Source: Capniomyces stellatus (lineage: Eukaryota; Kickxellomycota; Harpellomycetes; Harpellales; Legeriomycetaceae). Taken from it: 23,101 nt of DNA. The stretch is from positions 1,342,401-1,365,501 of the forward strand of contig LUVW01000001.1 in assembly GCA_001661515.1 (NCBI GenBank). Reading direction: 5' to 3'. Numbering within the stretch: the stretch's first letter is position 1; the number at the start of each line of letters is the position of its first letter. This document shows positions 21,390 through 23,101 of this stretch, piece after piece. A program made the position numbers and the translations under genes. The notes beneath the pieces were generated by a model. That model saw only the letters and a program-made list of their open reading frames with translations, made no database searches and was not told where the DNA came from.

Positions 21390-21417
21390 TTTTATCTTTT
21401 TGTTGACTTTTTTTTTT
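21390..21417 (+). terminator. Pol III terminator cluster after tRNA-Asn/tRNA-Gly
   Basis: T4 at 21390-21393 comes 8 nt after tRNA-Gly. It is backed up by T5 at 21397-21401 and T10 at 21408-21417. This is the first T4 or longer run downstream of tRNA-Asn as well. Confidence 0.8.
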
Positions 21418-21882
21418 GCTGTTCTTTTTCCTCTACTCTTGCTTGATTCACTTTTGGCTCTATGTTGGTTCACTTTTGGCACTTGCTTGATTTTACCTTT
21501 GATTCTTTATGTATTTGCACTCTTGATTGCTACGTATTCTGACTAGAGATGCGAATCGTGTCGTGCTGTTGGGTTGTGGTTTTGGTTTTGGCTGGCCACG
21601 ATGCACCCGTTTGACATTGGTGATTTATTCTGAGGTGTTGAATATTCCGAATAAGGGTGGCAGAGGTTTCCCACACGTTTACATCTACACACATCTATGT
21701 TGTGGCATCACCATTCTGTGGCAATATCAAAATATTGCTGAATCACATCATAGCAGCCGAGCTGAACATAGCAGAACGAAAATGTGCAAAAACAGAACGA
21801 AAATATGCAAAAACAGAACACAAAAAAAGGTTTCAATAAAAAATATAAACAAATTAAAAAACATATCTCCAAACTTCAATAT
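21418..21882. other. spacer between the two convergent tRNA pairs
   Basis: No gene is supported here. A 21-bp unit AGAACGAAAATGTGCAAAAAC is present twice in tandem (21773-21793 and 21794-21814) with one mismatch. A small hairpin GCAATAT-CAAA-ATATTGC lies at 21721-21738. The frame at 21527-21949 runs into tRNA-Glu and is not a gene. Confidence 0.6.
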
Positions 21883-21888
21883 AAAAAA
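21883..21888 (-). terminator. Pol III terminator of the tRNA-Asp/tRNA-Glu pair
   Basis: A6 on + is T6 on the - strand, 7 nt downstream of the 3' end of tRNA-Glu. It is the first T4 or longer run after tRNA-Asp. Confidence 0.8.
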
Positions 21889-21895
21889 GATTTAT

Positions 21896-21967
21896 CTCCG
21901 ATACGGGGAGTCGAACCCCGACCGCCTCGGTGAAAGCGAGGAATCCTAGCCGTTGGACTATATCGGA
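21896..21967 (-). tRNA. tRNA-Glu (anticodon TTC)
   Basis: Read on -, the acceptor arms are TCCGATA/TATCGGA with discriminator G. The anticodon arm is CCTCG-CTTTCAC-CGAGG (TTC, complement at 21932-21934). The T arm carries GGTTCGACTCC. There is no intron. It is very close to the known fungal tRNA-Glu form. Confidence 0.95.
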
Positions 21968-21977
21968 CAAACATGTT

Positions 21978-22049
21978 CTCTCGGACCGGGAATTGAACCC
22001 GGGTCTCCAATGTGACAGACTGGGATACTCACCACTATACTATCCGAGA
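21978..22049 (-). tRNA. tRNA-Asp (anticodon GTC)
   Basis: Read on -, the acceptor arms are TCTCGGA/TCCGAGA with discriminator G. The anticodon arm is CCAGT-CTGTCAC-ATTGG (GTC, complement at 22014-22016). The T loop is GGTTCAATTCC. It lies upstream of tRNA-Glu on the same strand with a 10-nt spacer and no T4 between them. Confidence 0.95.
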
Positions 22050-22083
22050 ATATTTAATTAGTGAGGTTCTCCTGATCATGTAT

Positions 22084-22235
22084 GTTTGTTCCAGCCATCT
22101 TGATTTGTCCCAGCCAATTTAGTTTGTCCCAGCTATTTTAGTTTGTCCCAGCCAATTTAGTTTGTCCCAGCCAATTTAGTTTGTCCCAGCTATTTTAGTT
22201 TGTCTCAGCCAATTTAGTTTGTCTCAGATGCTCCA
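22084..22235. repeat. 19-bp minisatellite
   Basis: Eight head-to-tail copies of a 19-bp unit (GTTTGTCCCAGCCAATTTA) begin at 22084, 22103, 22122, 22141, 22160, 22179, 22198 and 22217. The inner copies alternate between CCAATTTA and CTATTTTA variants, and the outer copies are more decayed. There is no gene in it. Confidence 0.92.
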
Positions 22236-22651
22236 GCTATTTCAACTTGTTGGGAAAGCAGCCTGACTATGTTTGGCCAGCATACCAATTTATGCCTGGA
22301 CTCCAGCGTAGTGTGCTAGGCCGTCTTGATGGTTTAATGTGAAATGTGGATAGATTTAAACTGCGAATATCCGTTACTGGTTTTATATTCTTGGTTCACA
22401 TCTAAACTTGTGTATACATAGATATGTCAATTTTTATATATATTTATCAATATATATATCTAGGTGTGTGGTTGAGCAAACAGCCATATCCCCAACCATA
22501 TCTAAATATGCCTATACACAGTGTATTTGTTGGCTGTTGTGGGCTGAGTAGTTTCTAAATAGACTTTCCAGCCAACATTATAGCTGTACTGACTTTGCTG
22601 GTGGTCCTGCATGTTGCCGCAATCCAAAATATCACTACCAATTTTGTCTTT
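22236..22651. other. AT-rich spacer between minisatellites
   Basis: No gene is visible. The stretch is AT-rich, with TATATA words at about 22434-22460 and several CCATATC/AAATATGCC-like words at about 22482-22515. Confidence 0.5.
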
Positions 22652-22786
22652 GTAGTGTTTGTAGTGTTTGTAGTGTTTGTATTATTTGTAGTGTTTGTAG
22701 TGTTTGTAGTGTTTGTAGTGTTTGTAGTGTTTGTATTATTTGTAGTGTTTGTAGTGTTTGTAGTGTTTGTAGTGTTTGTGGTGTTT
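22652..22786. repeat. 9-bp minisatellite (15 units)
   Basis: Fifteen 9-bp units: GTAGTGTTT x3, GTATTATTT x1, GTAGTGTTT x5, GTATTATTT x1, GTAGTGTTT x4, GTGGTGTTT x1. Because the unit is a multiple of three it stays open on both strands (FVV... on +, TNT... on -). Those frames are products of the repeat, not evidence of a gene. Confidence 0.95.
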
Positions 22787-22960
22787 AATCTGACTTTGAC
22801 GCAGTATGCTTGTTTCTCAGTGTTGATGTAGTGTTTCTTCAAAAGGCCAGAGCTAGCGTACATTCAGTTGAATACACCAGCAATATAGCTACACCAAAGC
22901 ATGTCTAGTCCAGGTCAATGAGGCGCGACAAAACGCTGCAGCGAGCTGGTTGGTATGGCT
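22787..22960. other. spacer before the terminal minisatellite
   Basis: Unique sequence of 174 bp between the 9-bp and 20-bp repeats. I see no gene or RNA in it. Confidence 0.5.
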
Positions 22961-23101
22961 AGGTGTGGGTTCAATTGTTTGGGTGTAGCAGAGATCTTTT
23001 CGATGTGGTAGAGAATGTTTGGGTGTGGTAGAGAATGTTTGGGTGTGGTAAAGAATGTTTGGGTGTGGTAAAGAATGTTTGGGTGTGGTAAAGAATGTTT
23101 G
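22961..23101. repeat. 20-bp minisatellite running off the window
   Basis: Seven 20-bp units run from 22961 to 23100, with the next beginning at 23101. The first three are degenerate. The last four are GGGTGTGGTAGAGAATGTTT or its A variant (TAAAG), and the final three are identical. The array gets more uniform toward the right edge and continues beyond it. Confidence 0.92.

Noticed and set aside
21527..21949. 140-residue frame between the tRNA pairs
   Set aside because: It runs through the antisense strand of tRNA-Glu, has lysine/asparagine-rich AT-driven composition, and shows no family similarity.
22084..22235. CRISPR-like array
   Set aside because: The 19-bp units are head to tail with no unique spacers, and the context is a fungal nuclear genome. 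It is a minisatellite.
22555..22863. TNT-repeat protein on - and FVV-repeat protein on +
   Set aside because: Both are readings of the 9-bp minisatellite, which stays open because its unit is a multiple of three. There is no non-repeat domain and no conserved flank.

Overview
The window looks like nuclear DNA of an AT-rich, intron-bearing fungus. It holds five readable housekeeping genes, the tail of a sixth, four tRNA genes and a repeat-rich right edge. Introns are GT-AG, 89-209 bp, mostly with a TAG acceptor. The genetic code is standard: TAA and TGA end genes here, and CTG falls at conserved leucines (for example in the LLES motif of TRP2), so this is not a CUG-Ser yeast. The intron load (12 in VPS53, 5 in SMC4, 3 each in TRP2 and ENP1, none in ORC2) is too high for a typical budding yeast. 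An early-diverging or other intron-rich fungal lineage is an inference; I cannot name the species.

Left part (1-7607): the last 34 codons of an unidentified + strand gene are followed by about 0.88 kb of T-rich intergenic DNA. Then come ORC2 (+, one exon, origin recognition complex) and SMC4 (-, six exons, condensin ATPase). These two converge with only 152 bp between their stop codons.

Middle (7608-13988): a gene-poor 2.3 kb divergent region holds one doubtful short ORF and a palindrome. TRP2 (+, four exons, the first only three codons, anthranilate synthase component I) then converges on ENP1/bystin (-, four exons, 40S ribosome biogenesis).

Right part (13989-23101): about 1.5 kb of divergent intergenic DNA leads to VPS53 (+, 13 exons, GARP/EARP tethering subunit) with a long Ser/Asn-rich tail that carries NPF motifs. 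Beyond it are two tRNA pairs facing each other: Asn(GTT)-Gly(TCC) on + and Asp(GTC)-Glu(TTC) on -. Each pair is separated by 10-16 nt without a T4 terminator, so each is probably one dicistronic transcript. The last kilobase carries three unrelated minisatellites (19, 9 and 20 bp units), the last of which runs off the window.

The genes do not form one pathway. They are core genes of replication, chromosome structure, amino-acid synthesis, ribosome assembly and trafficking. I found no mobile element, CRISPR array, virus or defence system. The most unusual signals are the paired tRNA genes, the VPS53 tail, the 9-bp first exon of TRP2, the tandem repeats inside introns, and the minisatellite edge. 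Exon borders were set by reading-phase bookkeeping and family similarity, not by transcript data.
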